A stretch of DNA of 64,000 nt, from assembly GCF_014217805.1 (NCBI RefSeq), contig NZ_CP055156.1, positions 3,912,585-3,976,584 on the forward strand. Reading direction: 5' to 3'. The DNA comes from Adhaeribacter swui (GTDB taxonomy: Bacteria; Bacteroidota; Bacteroidia; Cytophagales; Hymenobacteraceae). Under the pieces are notes generated by a model. That model was not told where the DNA came from. It worked only from the letters and a program-made list of their open reading frames with translations, and searched no databases. This document shows positions 8,626 to 17,712 of this stretch, one piece after another. The stretch's first letter is position 1. Every line of letters begins with the position of its first letter. The position numbers were made by a program, and so were the translations under genes.

Positions 8626-10155
8626 TTACCAGTTGTCCATGGTACCCGCCGACCAGTATAGTAAAGCAATGGATTTAACGTACTTGGTTTTTAATTCCCA
8701 TAATTTTACATTCTGGTTAATTAAGTTCATTTCCCGGGTATTTACTAAAAACAAAGAGCTTTCGCCGTTTTCGAACCGGGTTTGTTCGCCCCGGCGCAGG
8801 ATATCGGCTTGCGATACCAGGGTTTCCTGAGTATTTATCTGGGCCGCTAACATCTGCAATTCGTTGTAGGTAGTTTGCAAGGCAGTGGTTATATCGCGTT
8901 GGGTTTGAGTTAGCGCCAAATCAGTTTCAGTTAACTTATACCGGGTAAGCTGCCATTTGCCGCGTTCGCTCCGGAGCAGTAAAGGGTAACTAAAGCTCAC
9001 TCCTAATTTGTAATTATTTAAAAAATAAGTAGAGTTCAGCCGCTCCACGGGTAAACCAAAGTCCTGACGCAGAAAATTATATTCTAGGTTGAGTTTTGGT
9101 TTAAATTTATCGGCGGCTAACCGGCGCTCAATTTCGAGTTGTTTGTATTTAAAATCCAGTTTCCGTAATTCCGGATGGTTCTCCTGGGCAAACCGGAAAA
9201 GTTGCTGTAGCGTATCCGCGGGGATCAGGTTTAAATCGCTTTCATTAAATGCTGGTACAGCTGATGAAACTAGTTCCACGGGATTTTGATCGGAGGTCCA
9301 GAGGTAGTTCGAAACTACCAGGCGGCTATTCTGGAATTCGGTTAAGGATTGCTGCAACAATTGCTGGCGGTTAATTAAATCGACCCGGGCTTCCACAGTA
9401 TCAATGGCGGCTAAATCGCCGTACCGGGCCCGCTCGGATACCCCGCGGTAGCGTACTTCCGATAAGTTGTAGGCAGTTTGGTATAGCTGCCACCGTTGGT
9501 ATGCCAACACCCAATCCCAGTAATCCTTAGAAGCTTCCAGCAGTAACTTGTTAATAATTTTAATTTTATCGGCTTCGGCGGCATTAATTAACAACTGCGC
9601 CTGCCGCAAGGTGGCCCGCCGTTGATCGATGAGCCATCCTTGGCCGATGGGTAAGGAAATACCCGCGTAAGTTAAACCCGCGGCGGGCGTTTTTACTTCC
9701 GGGTTAACGTTTACGCCTTTGTTACGCTCGTATCCGGCTTTTAAATCGGCACCAAACCACAAGGGTACTTTTACCATGCTATTCCAGTTCTCGTAGTATA
9801 ACTGGTCTTTAAAATCTTTGCGGTCGTAGTAACTGATGGCCTGCGGATCGAAATAACCGCGGGCGATGCGGAGTTCCTGCTGCGCCTGTTTCGGTAACAA
9901 AGCAGCCTGGCGTACCACCGGGTGATTGGCTTTAATTTGGTCGTAAAAAGCCGCAAAGGTTACTACTTTTATAGAATCATTTAAAATTTCGGCTTGGCTG
10001 CGGATGGAAATACCGGTAATTAGCAGCTCTAGAAGCAACAGTAATTTATATTGAGTAATTCTGGCAAGGAAGGCACGTAGGGGTTGACCGGAGTTTACCC
10101 GTGAAAAAACCAATAGCGCCGGTTTGATGATAAAGTTATTCAGCACTGGTTTCAT
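8626..10155 (-). CDS. TolC family outer membrane efflux protein
   Basis: A 509-residue TolC-like outer-membrane channel. The N-terminus has a long basic leader before the hydrophobic segment (KLLLLLELLITGISI). The body shows the two repeated helical hairpins of the family (for example RQAQLLINAAEADKIKIINK and ALTQTQRDITTALQTTYNEL) and ends with the second coiled coil before a short tail. The start overlaps the end of the HlyD gene by 20 bp, so it is translated with the ABC-HlyD export genes. It should be the exit duct of that machine. Confidence 0.85.
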   Translation of the reverse strand: MKPVLNNFIIKPALLVFSRVNSGQPLRAFLARITQYKLLLLLELLITGISIRSQAEILNDSIKVVTFAAFYDQIKANHPVVRQAALLPKQAQQELRIARGYFDPQAISYYDRKDFKDQLYYENWNSMVKVPLWFGADLKAGYERNKGVNVNPEVKTPAAGLTYAGISLPIGQGWLIDQRRATLRQAQLLINAAEADKIKIINKLLLEASKDYWDWVLAYQRWQLYQTAYNLSEVRYRGVSERARYGDLAAIDTVEARVDLINRQQLLQQSLTEFQNSRLVVSNYLWTSDQNPVELVSSAVPAFNESDLNLIPADTLQQLFRFAQENHPELRKLDFKYKQLEIERRLAADKFKPKLNLEYNFLRQDFGLPVERLNSTYFLNNYKLGVSFSYPLLLRSERGKWQLTRYKLTETDLALTQTQRDITTALQTTYNELQMLAAQINTQETLVSQADILRRGEQTRFENGESSLFLVNTREMNLINQNVKLWELKTKYVKSIALLYWSAGTMDNW

Positions 10156-11527
10156 CGGTTAAAGCATTAGATTCTTTTTTGTCTTTCGGGGCGTAAGTAG
10201 CCCCAGTTTCCTGGGTTGGATAATCGGCCGGGAAGCCATTTAACTGCCGCCACAGCTCGTACCAAATAGGCACGTCGTTTAATAAAGCCCAGCCATAAAC
10301 GCCGGACCCAATGCGCAGGGCTTCCGGCCAGGGCTCAGTTTGTGGGTCTGGCACTACCAGAATGCGGTATTTACCCATGGTAGCTACGTTATCAATTACG
10401 GCAATGCGGCCGCCAAAGGTACCAAAACCCGTATTGGGCCAACCCGAAAATACCAGGGCCGGCCAGCCATCAAATTGCAAACGAATGTGTTGTCCTTTGC
10501 GGATCAATGGAAAATCCATGGGCTTTACGAAGAGCTCCACGGCTAATTGCGCTTCGCGTGGTAAAATGGTGGCTACCGCTTCTCCTTCTTTTACAGTTTC
10601 GCCGATACCGGCTTTCATGGCTTTTACCACGATGCCATTTTGTGGGGCCGTTATGTGGTAAAAGCCCGCCCGGATTTTAGTATTGGCGTATTCGTTTTTC
10701 ATTTTGGCCAGTTCGCCGTTGGTGGTATAGGCGTAGCCGCGGGTAGCACTTAATTCGGATTCAGCTTTGGCAGTTTTTTCGCCGTACTCGGCCGTTAAAG
10801 AATTTAGTTCAATGCGGGCATTTTGCAACTCGTTGTGGGTGCTAGCCACTTTGTTTTCGTAGCCCTGCAATTTTGCCCGCACTTCCTGAAATTTCAATCG
10901 GCGGGTTTCCAGTTCGGTCAAAGATTTAAGACCTTGCTGATACAATGCTTCCTGGCGTTCCAGTTGCACCTGGGCAATTTTGTAATCGGTTTGGGCAGCT
11001 ACTAATTCGGCGCTGTCGCTTTGCAATTTAAATTTTACCTGATCTATTTTGTTTCGCGCTTTATTTAAGCTAAAAGTTAAACCTCCTCTTAAATTGGCAA
11101 TCTGATCTTCCAGGGCTTTGGCTTTTTGTTGCGTGGCAACTAAACTCATTCTTTTTGCTTCGATTTGTTCATTTAAACGTTGCAACAACTGCGGATCGAA
11201 GTACTTATCTTTTACCTCCGAGATGCTGATCAGGGTATCGCCTTTTTGCACGGTTTGTCCTTCTTGCACGTGCCATTTTTCAATCCGGCCAGAAATAACA
11301 CTTTGCAGCGTTTGAGGCCGGCCAGCAGGGTTTAACGCCGTGAGGGTACCATTGGAGCGGATATTCTGCGTCCAGGGGAGAAACAAGGCTAAGCAAAGAA
11401 CCAAAAAAATGCCTCCGCACCAAAGCGCCAGGGTACGCCCGGTGGGAGCCGTTTTTAATAAATCGGCGGTACTGTAATGCGGTTGGGCTTGTGCGGGGTA
11501 TTCTTTATTTTTAACAGCGGGTGCCAT
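10136..11527 (-). CDS. HlyD family periplasmic adaptor (membrane fusion protein)
   Basis: A 463-residue adaptor. It has a cytoplasmic N-terminus of about 32 residues, one membrane helix (about 33-52, WCGGIFLVLCLALFLPW) and a first lipoyl half (SGRIEKWHVQEGQTVQKGDT). Long coiled-coil arms (about 120-280) lead to the second lipoyl half (ITAPQNGIVVKAMKAGIGET) and a C-terminal beta domain. Such proteins link an inner-membrane transporter to TolC. It begins 2 bp after the ABC gene ends and its 3' end overlaps the TolC gene, so the three are one operon. The C-terminus is rather acidic and polar (KDKKESNALTDETSAE). Confidence 0.9.
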   Translation of the reverse strand: MAPAVKNKEYPAQAQPHYSTADLLKTAPTGRTLALWCGGIFLVLCLALFLPWTQNIRSNGTLTALNPAGRPQTLQSVISGRIEKWHVQEGQTVQKGDTLISISEVKDKYFDPQLLQRLNEQIEAKRMSLVATQQKAKALEDQIANLRGGLTFSLNKARNKIDQVKFKLQSDSAELVAAQTDYKIAQVQLERQEALYQQGLKSLTELETRRLKFQEVRAKLQGYENKVASTHNELQNARIELNSLTAEYGEKTAKAESELSATRGYAYTTNGELAKMKNEYANTKIRAGFYHITAPQNGIVVKAMKAGIGETVKEGEAVATILPREAQLAVELFVKPMDFPLIRKGQHIRLQFDGWPALVFSGWPNTGFGTFGGRIAVIDNVATMGKYRILVVPDPQTEPWPEALRIGSGVYGWALLNDVPIWYELWRQLNGFPADYPTQETGATYAPKDKKESNALTDETSAE

Positions 11528-11529
11528 GA

Positions 11530-13716
11530 TTATACAGTGGTTTCGGTTAACACGGTTAAAGGTAAATGCGGTTGAATAGCGGTGTAAGTACCCTGGTGGG
11601 TAATGGTGCCTTCTTGCATCAACATCACGCGGTCGCAGAACTGCATAATTTTTTTGTCGTGCGATATAATTATTAAAGTGCAGTTTAGGCGTTGGTGCAA
11701 GGCTTGCAGAATAGGCAGTTTCTCGGCCCGGTTAATGGCTAATAAGTTATTATCCAGTACAACCAGTTTGGGTTTGCGCACCAGGCAACGGGCCAGCATA
11801 ATTTTAGAAACCACGCTACGGGGTAATTGCCAGTCGGTGCCGGTTAAAACGGTGTGTAAGCCTTTGGGTAGGTTTTGCACGTATGCCGAGAGCTGACAAA
11901 TTTCTAATGCTTCGAGCACCTCCTGGGTGGTAATGTTGCTTTCGCCGCAGGTAATGTTTTGCAGCAGGGTACCTTCAAAAATTTGGTCGGTGGCAATAAT
12001 GGCGGCCATCTGGCTCCGCAAATTCACCACATCTAAATCGCGGAGCGATAAGTTATTGTAAGCCAGCCGCCCTTCGTAGCCCGGGGTTAATCCTAGTAAT
12101 ATTTGCGATAAAGTAAATTTACCGGCATCGCTGATGCCCGTTAAGGCCACTTTCTCCGAAGCGTTTATTTTTAAATTAATGTCGTGTAATTTTATCTGCG
12201 CTTCTGAAGGACTGTGGTAAGCCAGATGGGCGGCTTGTACGCTTATGCCTGGTCCGGATTCTGTTTCGGTAATTTTTAATCCCCGGGCTTCTTCTAAAGG
12301 TAAATCCGTTACCGCGGTAATCTTTTTTAAGCCGGTTAAAACATCGTACACCACATCTAATTTTAAAATTATTTTTTCTACCGAGTTCATGGTTAAGATG
12401 ATGATGATTTCGGAGGCCACAAATTGCCCAATGTTGATTTGGCGCTGTAAAACCAGGTAACAGCCCAATATGAGTAAGCCGGCGGTAATGAGCGATTTAA
12501 AAAAGATAAAGCCCCAGTACTGGGTCATGAGCACGCTAAAATGCTGCCGACGAGCTAATATGTACTGGCTGGTAATGTAATCGGTTTGTTGCATGCCCAG
12601 ATTAGAGTAGCTGGCCATTTTAAACGTATAGATCGCCCGGGCCATACTCTCCAGCCAACTTACCAACTGGTATTTGTATTTGGATTCAACTAAACTGGTT
12701 TGCACGCCTTTATTACCCGTAGCATAGATAATAAGACTAAGCGTAGCCGCCAGAAATATACCGAAAAAGATAAACGAAGAATGGTACAAAGACAGCAATA
12801 TTAAACCAAAAAGGATTTGCAGTAAGGCCGCATTAAATTCGAGTAGAATTTTGGCAATGCCTTTTTGCAAAGTCAAGGTTTCGAAAAAGCGGTTCATGAG
12901 CTCTACCGGCTGCTCCGACTGTAAACTTTCGAGTTGTAAGCGGGGAATACGGTGAGCAAAATCAAAGGACATGCGGCTGAACAAACGTTGCTGTAAATGC
13001 TCCACCAAATAAACCTGCATAATTTGTAGCCCACCCACCGCAAAGATGCCCACTACAATAAAGCCAATGAGTACCACAATAGAGGTAGACATTTGCCCCC
13101 CTGAAACAAACCCGATAATGCTTTGAATACCCAAAGGCAAAGAAAGACTGATAATACCCGCAATAGCAGCGTAGATATAGATATAACCGATCTGGCTTTT
13201 TTCAACGGCTAAAAACTTAAATAACCGCCCTAAGTGCGAGGGTTTTTTAGCTTGGTCCGCATCGGTAAAGCCGGGCGGTTGGTGCACCAAACTGGTTAGT
13301 AAGTACGTTTGACCTTCCGGGCGATTTGGAATTTGATAGCAGCTTTGGCTTATTTCTTCTACGGAATGAAAGGTTAATTTTTCGGGCTTGGCTTGCCTAA
13401 ACCGATAAACGTGATAGTGGTTATGCTGTCGCTGAATTACTACCGGTACTACCTGGTTATCTATTACCTGGCACAAAACTACGGGTGATTTGCTGTGTTC
13501 CAGAATAGTAGGCAATTCGGCTGTAGTTGGTTCCGATAAAACGTATATTAGCTTTTCTTTAATGGCCGTTTCTTGTAAGTAAGCCAAAAACGAAGGCACG
13601 CTGGCTGGTTTATCAACCGGCAGCGTTAAAGGTTCTTTGGCCGGGGTAGGAGCCGCCGAAAGCCCTTGCAATTGGCTTACAATTTTATTTATCGCTGGTA
13701 AAAGGGTTAAATCCAT
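11530..13716 (-). CDS. Type I secretion-like ABC transporter with degenerate nucleotide-binding domain
   Basis: A 728-residue membrane-plus-ATPase fusion if begun at the ATG at 13716 (an upstream ATG at 13755 would overlap the TetR gene). Residues to about 165 form a soluble N-terminal part resembling the pseudo-peptidase region of HlyB-like exporters. Six membrane helices follow (about 175-460), then the nucleotide-binding domain (about 490-728). Key ATPase motifs are altered. Walker A reads GISDAGKFT (Phe where Ser/Thr should follow Lys). The Q-loop reads IIATDQIF with no Gln in place. The signature LSGGQ is replaced by LPRSV. Walker B ends LVVLDNN (Asn for catalytic Glu). The switch His is kept (IIISHDKK). 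The frame is unbroken, so this is divergence and not a sequencing slip. Confidence 0.85.
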   Translation of the reverse strand: MDLTLLPAINKIVSQLQGLSAAPTPAKEPLTLPVDKPASVPSFLAYLQETAIKEKLIYVLSEPTTAELPTILEHSKSPVVLCQVIDNQVVPVVIQRQHNHYHVYRFRQAKPEKLTFHSVEEISQSCYQIPNRPEGQTYLLTSLVHQPPGFTDADQAKKPSHLGRLFKFLAVEKSQIGYIYIYAAIAGIISLSLPLGIQSIIGFVSGGQMSTSIVVLIGFIVVGIFAVGGLQIMQVYLVEHLQQRLFSRMSFDFAHRIPRLQLESLQSEQPVELMNRFFETLTLQKGIAKILLEFNAALLQILFGLILLSLYHSSFIFFGIFLAATLSLIIYATGNKGVQTSLVESKYKYQLVSWLESMARAIYTFKMASYSNLGMQQTDYITSQYILARRQHFSVLMTQYWGFIFFKSLITAGLLILGCYLVLQRQINIGQFVASEIIIILTMNSVEKIILKLDVVYDVLTGLKKITAVTDLPLEEARGLKITETESGPGISVQAAHLAYHSPSEAQIKLHDINLKINASEKVALTGISDAGKFTLSQILLGLTPGYEGRLAYNNLSLRDLDVVNLRSQMAAIIATDQIFEGTLLQNITCGESNITTQEVLEALEICQLSAYVQNLPKGLHTVLTGTDWQLPRSVVSKIMLARCLVRKPKLVVLDNNLLAINRAEKLPILQALHQRLNCTLIIISHDKKIMQFCDRVMLMQEGTITHQGTYTAIQPHLPLTVLTETTV

Positions 13717-13726
13717 TGTCTGAACT

Positions 13727-14413
13727 TTAAATTTTGTAGGCGGCAATGGCCGCAAAAACCAGATGTTTTAAAAAATCAGCTACTTTAACTGTTACATTTT
13801 CTCCGGACTTAATATCCGTTAGGGCAGGCAGATGCTGCACAAAGTACGTTTGTTGGTGAGTAGCTTCCATTATTGTGCTAATAAGCGTATGCGGATACGG
13901 GTAGTCCGGGGCAATCTCCAGAAGAACCGTAGCAATTTTTCTGCATAGTGTTTTATACTCCTGAAAAAACTGCGCTTTGTTATCCTCATCCACTCCTTTG
14001 GTTAAATAAGCTTTGGCCGCATCGGCAATAACAATCCGGTGCAAGGCAGCTTCATCAATGTAAGTAGTCTGCAAATTATCCAAAGAGGCCTCGGTTAGTA
14101 TACGAATGATAATGCCAAGTCGCTGTGCCGGATCCAAAATGTTATTCGTCTGAAAGCTTATTTGATAATCGAGCCACACCCAATAATACGATACGAGGTA
14201 AATCAACAGTTTGTGTTTATTCTCAAAATACCGGTACACCGACGCTTCGGTAGAGTTAATTTCCTGCGCTAACTTTTTAAAGGTAAATTCTTCAAAACCT
14301 AAATAGTCGATCAGACGAATGCTTTCGGCTATTATCTTCTTTCCCAGCGCGGTTTCTTCGGGGTTCCGGAGGTAGGATTTATGGTTTAAATTAATTTTCA
14401 ATACGGTGTTCAC
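13727..14413 (-). CDS. TetR/AcrR family transcriptional regulator
   Basis: A 228-residue regulator with an N-terminal TetR DNA-binding domain (about 20-70): KLAQEINSTEASVYRYFENKHKLL is cut here as FTFKKLAQEINSTEASVYRY. The remaining helical part would bind the ligand. It is the first gene of the ABC-HlyD-TolC operon, ending 10 bp before the ABC start, so it probably represses its own transcription and that of the exporter. Two palindromes in the AT-rich spacer upstream (14469-14508) are candidate operators. The ligand is unknown. Confidence 0.9.
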   Translation of the reverse strand: MNTVLKINLNHKSYLRNPEETALGKKIIAESIRLIDYLGFEEFTFKKLAQEINSTEASVYRYFENKHKLLIYLVSYYWVWLDYQISFQTNNILDPAQRLGIIIRILTEASLDNLQTTYIDEAALHRIVIADAAKAYLTKGVDEDNKAQFFQEYKTLCRKIATVLLEIAPDYPYPHTLISTIMEATHQQTYFVQHLPALTDIKSGENVTVKVADFLKHLVFAAIAAYKI

Positions 14414-14718
14414 CTGATTTTTGCCTTAAAATTAAATCTGAAGTATTAAAATGATATTAAAACTATTGAATAATATACAAATATTATTAAGGTTGATAGT
14501 AATACTATTATAATGGTGAATGATTGCGTTGCCGGAAAACTTAACCTTTATTTAACCTAACAAAGTCTGATTCTTACAGGGGGGATTCTGATCTTGGTGC
14601 CTTATTGCTTTCTTCTGCACTGGCGAAAGCCTTTGTTTGCTGAAATGAAAATTAGTTTGTTAATTTAAAAACAGCTTCTACTGGTTTTCCTATTAATAAG
14701 TATTTACCTCTCTTCACC
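14414..14718. promoter_or_regulatory. Divergent regulatory region between TetR operon and PhoX-like gene
   Basis: This 305-bp spacer must drive the TetR operon leftward and the PhoX-like gene rightward. Near the TetR start it is strongly AT-rich and holds two palindromes, listed separately. Toward the PhoX-like gene a TTTG at about 14633 lies 17 bases before TAGTTTG, a loose match to the Bacteroidota promoter pattern (TTTG, spacer, TAnnTTTG). Confidence 0.45.
14469..14508. promoter_or_regulatory. Tandem palindromes, candidate TetR operator
   Basis: First palindrome at 14469-14488: perfect 8-bp arms AATAATAT and ATATTATT around ACAA. Second at 14496-14508: ATAGT-AAT-ACTAT. They lie 55-95 bp upstream of the TetR start codon. 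Their size suits a dimeric TetR-type repressor; binding is inferred. Confidence 0.5.
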
Positions 14719-16128
14719 ATGAAACAGAATCTAGGTAGCTCCCGACGCGCATTTCTTAAAAAAACCGGCATTGCTTCGCTTGGCTTTATGGGCTTACATC
14801 ATTTTGTCCAAAATCCTTTATTGGCGAGCAGCAATCCGGTTGGCCCGGTTGGTTACGGACCATTAATCCCCGATCCGCAGGGATTGTTAAGTTTACCCCA
14901 GGGCTTTTCTTATAAAATTATCTCGAAAAAAGGTAATCCGATGAGCGACGGCTTGCTGGTACCGGGTGCTCCCGATGGTATGGCTACTTTTAAAGGCCCC
15001 AACGGACGGGTTATTTTGGTGCGTAATCACGAACTAAGCGCCAGCCCGGATAAAGGGGCATTTGGGGCAACGAACGAAATGCTTGCTAAGATTGATAAAA
15101 GTAAAGTTTACGATTTTGGTAAAGGTAACCCGGAGTTAGGGGGCACCACCACGCTGGTTTATAACCCAGCCACCGGCCAGGTAGAAAAAGAATTTTTAAG
15201 TTTAGTGGGCACTACCCGCAATTGTGCCGGCGGACCAACTCCCTGGAATACCTGGATAACCTGCGAAGAATCGGTTTTAAAACCGGAGCAGGCTAATAGT
15301 TGCGAAAAAGAGCACGGTTATAATTTTGAGGTGCCCGCCAGTGATAAAATGCAACTCACAAAAGCCCTACCCATTAAAGCCATGGGCCGCATGAACCACG
15401 AAGCAGTAGCGGTTGATCCGCGAACCGGCATTGTTTACATGACCGAAGATACCTCGGATAGCTTAATCTACCGCTTTATCCCGAACAAAAACGGACAATT
15501 ACTAAAAGGTGGTAAACTGCAGGCGCTGGTGGTCCGGGAGCAGAAAAGCCTCGATACCCGCAACTGGGAAAAATTAACCACGCCACCCATGCCCATTGGG
15601 CAGCCTTTTGCAGTAGATTGGATTGATATTGAAAATGTAGAATCGCCGGAAAATGACTTACGCTTGCAGGGCTACGACAAAGGAGCTGCCCGGTTTGCGC
15701 GCGGCGAAGGCATGTGGTTCGGGAACAATGAAGTATACTTTGCCTGCACCAATGGCGGAAAGTTTTCTTTCGGGCAAGTATTTCGGTACACACCCAGTTT
15801 GCACGAAGGTAAACCCGAAGAAAAGAAACAGCCGGGCAAATTGGAGCTTTTTGTTGAATCGCATGATTCTACCATTGCCAATGCCTGCGACAACATGACG
15901 GTATCGGCCTGGGGCGATTTAATTTTATGCGAAGATAATGCCGCGCCATTTGTGGTAGGTATTACTCCCAAAGGAGAGTTTTATAAATTAGCCCAAAATA
16001 TTGGCTCGCCAAGCGAATTTGCGGGTGGTGTATTTTCGCCCACCGGCGAAACATACTTTGTAAATTTACAAGGGGTTGGCCTAACCTTGGCGATTACTGG
16101 TCCTTGGCGTACCGGTTCGGCTAATTAA
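14719..16128 (+). CDS. PhoX-like (DUF839) phosphatase, Tat-exported
   Basis: A 469-residue protein with a twin-arginine signal at the start (SSRRAFLKKTGIASLGFMG), so it is exported folded, as expected for a metal-binding enzyme. The mature part follows the DUF839/PhoX pattern: LPQGFSYKIISKKG, GMATFKGPNGRVILVRNHE near residue 95, TTTLVYNP, GTTRNCAGGPTPWNTW, MGRMNHEAVAVDP and EDNAAPFVVGITPKGE. PhoX enzymes are Ca2+/Fe-dependent alkaline phosphatases, although this shorter type is usually annotated only as DUF839 and may have another ester substrate. With the phytase pair 6 kb away it suggests investment in organic phosphate use. It is monocistronic, with a hairpin after it. Confidence 0.85.
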   Translation: MKQNLGSSRRAFLKKTGIASLGFMGLHHFVQNPLLASSNPVGPVGYGPLIPDPQGLLSLPQGFSYKIISKKGNPMSDGLLVPGAPDGMATFKGPNGRVILVRNHELSASPDKGAFGATNEMLAKIDKSKVYDFGKGNPELGGTTTLVYNPATGQVEKEFLSLVGTTRNCAGGPTPWNTWITCEESVLKPEQANSCEKEHGYNFEVPASDKMQLTKALPIKAMGRMNHEAVAVDPRTGIVYMTEDTSDSLIYRFIPNKNGQLLKGGKLQALVVREQKSLDTRNWEKLTTPPMPIGQPFAVDWIDIENVESPENDLRLQGYDKGAARFARGEGMWFGNNEVYFACTNGGKFSFGQVFRYTPSLHEGKPEEKKQPGKLELFVESHDSTIANACDNMTVSAWGDLILCEDNAAPFVVGITPKGEFYKLAQNIGSPSEFAGGVFSPTGETYFVNLQGVGLTLAITGPWRTGSAN

Positions 16129-16142
16129 TAAACTTTAAGTTT

Positions 16143-16178
16143 CTCTAGCCGGCAGTTCTATATTATTGCCGGCTAGAG
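16143..16178 (+). terminator. Hairpin terminator after PhoX-like gene
   Basis: Perfect 12-bp arms (CTCTAGCCGGCA and complement) with a 12-base loop, starting 14 bp after the stop codon. The tail is only moderately T-rich (TATTATTTATA). Confidence 0.7.
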
Positions 16179-16448
16179 TATTATTTATATGAAGTTGCTA
16201 GTTGTATTTTGTAAATAACACTAAGTGATTTCTAACTATAGGCTGGTTGAAGAATTTTAATTTAGCCTAGTGGTTAAATCAATCTCCCGAAGGGCTTAAT
16301 TAAAAGCATTTGATAGTGCTTAATAAGAAATGAGCAAAAGCAAAAATTTAAAAATTGGGTTGTATTATAAACGAAAGCTTAGCCTGATTTTTTAAATTTT
16401 TTAAATTTAGGTGATCCAGTAGAAAGGTCATCTACCATTATCTACCTG
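16179..16448. other. Intergenic spacer between PhoX-like gene and clpP
   Basis: With the terminator, this completes a 320-bp gap between convergent genes. It contains an AT-rich block (16387-16411, TTTTTTAAATTTTTTAAATTT) of the type that recurs across the window. No gene is seen. Confidence 0.5.
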
Positions 16449-17138
16449 TTACTTTTTCTTTTCTTTCACCAGAACATCATCAATTAAACCGTAATCGCGG
16501 GCTTCGTCGGCTTTTAACCAGTAATCGCGATCCGAAGCGTCATGTATTTCCTGGTAAGTTTTGCCGGTATGATGGGCGATTATCTCGTATAATTCCTGGC
16601 GCATTTTTAAAATTTGACGGGCCGAAATCTCAATATCGGACGCAGGGCCCTGGGCGCCGCTGCTGGGTTGGTGCATCATGATGCGGGCGTGGGGTAAGGC
16701 CGACCGTTTGTTTTCAGCGCCGCCGCACAACAATACCGAAGCCATGGAAGCGGCCAAACCCGTACAAATGGTAGCTACATCCGGGTGGATGTACTGCATG
16801 GTATCGTAAATGCCCAAACCGGCATACACCGAACCACCCGGACTATTAATGTACAACAAAATATCCTTTTTGGCATCTACCGACTCCAGAAACAGCATTT
16901 GCGCCACAATAATGTTGGCAATGTTATCGTCTACGGCGGTGCCTAAAAAAACAATCCGGTCGGCCATTAACCTGGAAAAAACATCTACTTCTCTAAAGTT
17001 TACCGGTCTTTCTTCAATAACCGAGCGGGTCATGTTTTGGATAGTGGTTACGTATTGGTCAAACGCCAAACCATTCACAGATCGGCCTTTTACGGCAAAC
17101 TGCCGGAAATCTTTGGTACTAAATTCTGCTGGATACAT
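16449..17138 (-). CDS. clpP: ATP-dependent Clp protease proteolytic subunit
   Basis: A 229-residue ClpP, the barrel peptidase that degrades proteins fed by ClpX or ClpC/ClpA. The nucleophile is Ser131 in GLAASMAS, the histidine is His156 in [12 protein letters not shown], and the acidic residue lies in the following ASDRDYWL region. [19 protein letters not shown] is the conserved oxyanion and substrate-strand segment. The N-terminal extension before the first conserved strand is about 45 residues and may hold the propeptide. No clpX gene follows here, so it is a stand-alone unit. The C-terminus is a basic tail (VKEKKK). Confidence 0.96.
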   Translation of the reverse strand: MYPAEFSTKDFRQFAVKGRSVNGLAFDQYVTTIQNMTRSVIEERPVNFREVDVFSRLMADRIVFLGTAVDDNIANIIVAQMLFLESVDAKKDILLYINSPGGSVYAGLGIYDTMQYIHPDVATICTGLAASMASVLLCGGAENKRSALPHARIMMHQPSSGAQGPASDIEISARQILKMRQELYEIIAHHTGKTYQEIHDASDRDYWLKADEARDYGLIDDVLVKEKKK

Positions 17139-17342
17139 ATAAAGGATGGTTAAATTTTAAAAAATTAGACATGGAGGTTCCTGACCAGTTAAAAAACTAA
17201 CCGGTACATTTTGGAAAATAGAACTATTCTGGGGCGATCAGGCTAAAAGAACAGGCGCCAAGCGGCAGGTAAATAAAGGGTTATTTCTTTTAGAATACTC
17301 TAAAATTAAGGCAGACTATCTAAAATTTAAAAATTTAAAAAA

Positions 17343-17561
17343 TCAGGGAAATAAACGGTTGTGGATGGCATTTAGCTCGGCTCGTAATTGTTGCCGGCCC
17401 GCTGCTTGTATAGCCCAATAAGCTACATTTTGCTGATGCAAACCAGCCTGCCAGGTTTGGTTCCATAGTAACCGGATTTGGACATCTTGGGTTTTATCCG
17501 GAGGTAAAGTGCCTTTTATAAAGCCTTCTAATGTTTTAATTTCTTCCAGTTCGGGCCGCAT
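17343..17561 (-). CDS. Small protein downstream of sigma factor (72 aa)
   Basis: A 72-residue helical protein beginning MRPELEEIKTLEGFIKG and containing a Trp-rich stretch (LWNQTWQAGLHQQNVAYWA). It lies 151 bp downstream of the sigma-factor gene on the same strand. The first 25 residues (an LExFIxGxLPPDKxxxVQ-like pattern) resemble the N-terminal segment of small anti-sigma-like or zf-HC2-type proteins of Bacteroidota, but there are no zinc ligands and no membrane helix. A role in controlling the sigma factor is a guess from position. Confidence 0.6.
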   Translation of the reverse strand: MRPELEEIKTLEGFIKGTLPPDKTQDVQIRLLWNQTWQAGLHQQNVAYWAIQAAGRQQLRAELNAIHNRLFP

Positions 17562-17712
17562 AGTTTTTAGTTCTTTTTATAGTTTTTGTAACAGGTTAAT
17601 GCCAGCATCAAAAGAGAATTTTAAGCGATTGAAAAAGCGAAAAATTTAAAAAATAAGAAGGTTGCTACTTCCCGGAATAACCTGGATAGTTGAAAAAACA
17701 GTTGCTCTTCTT

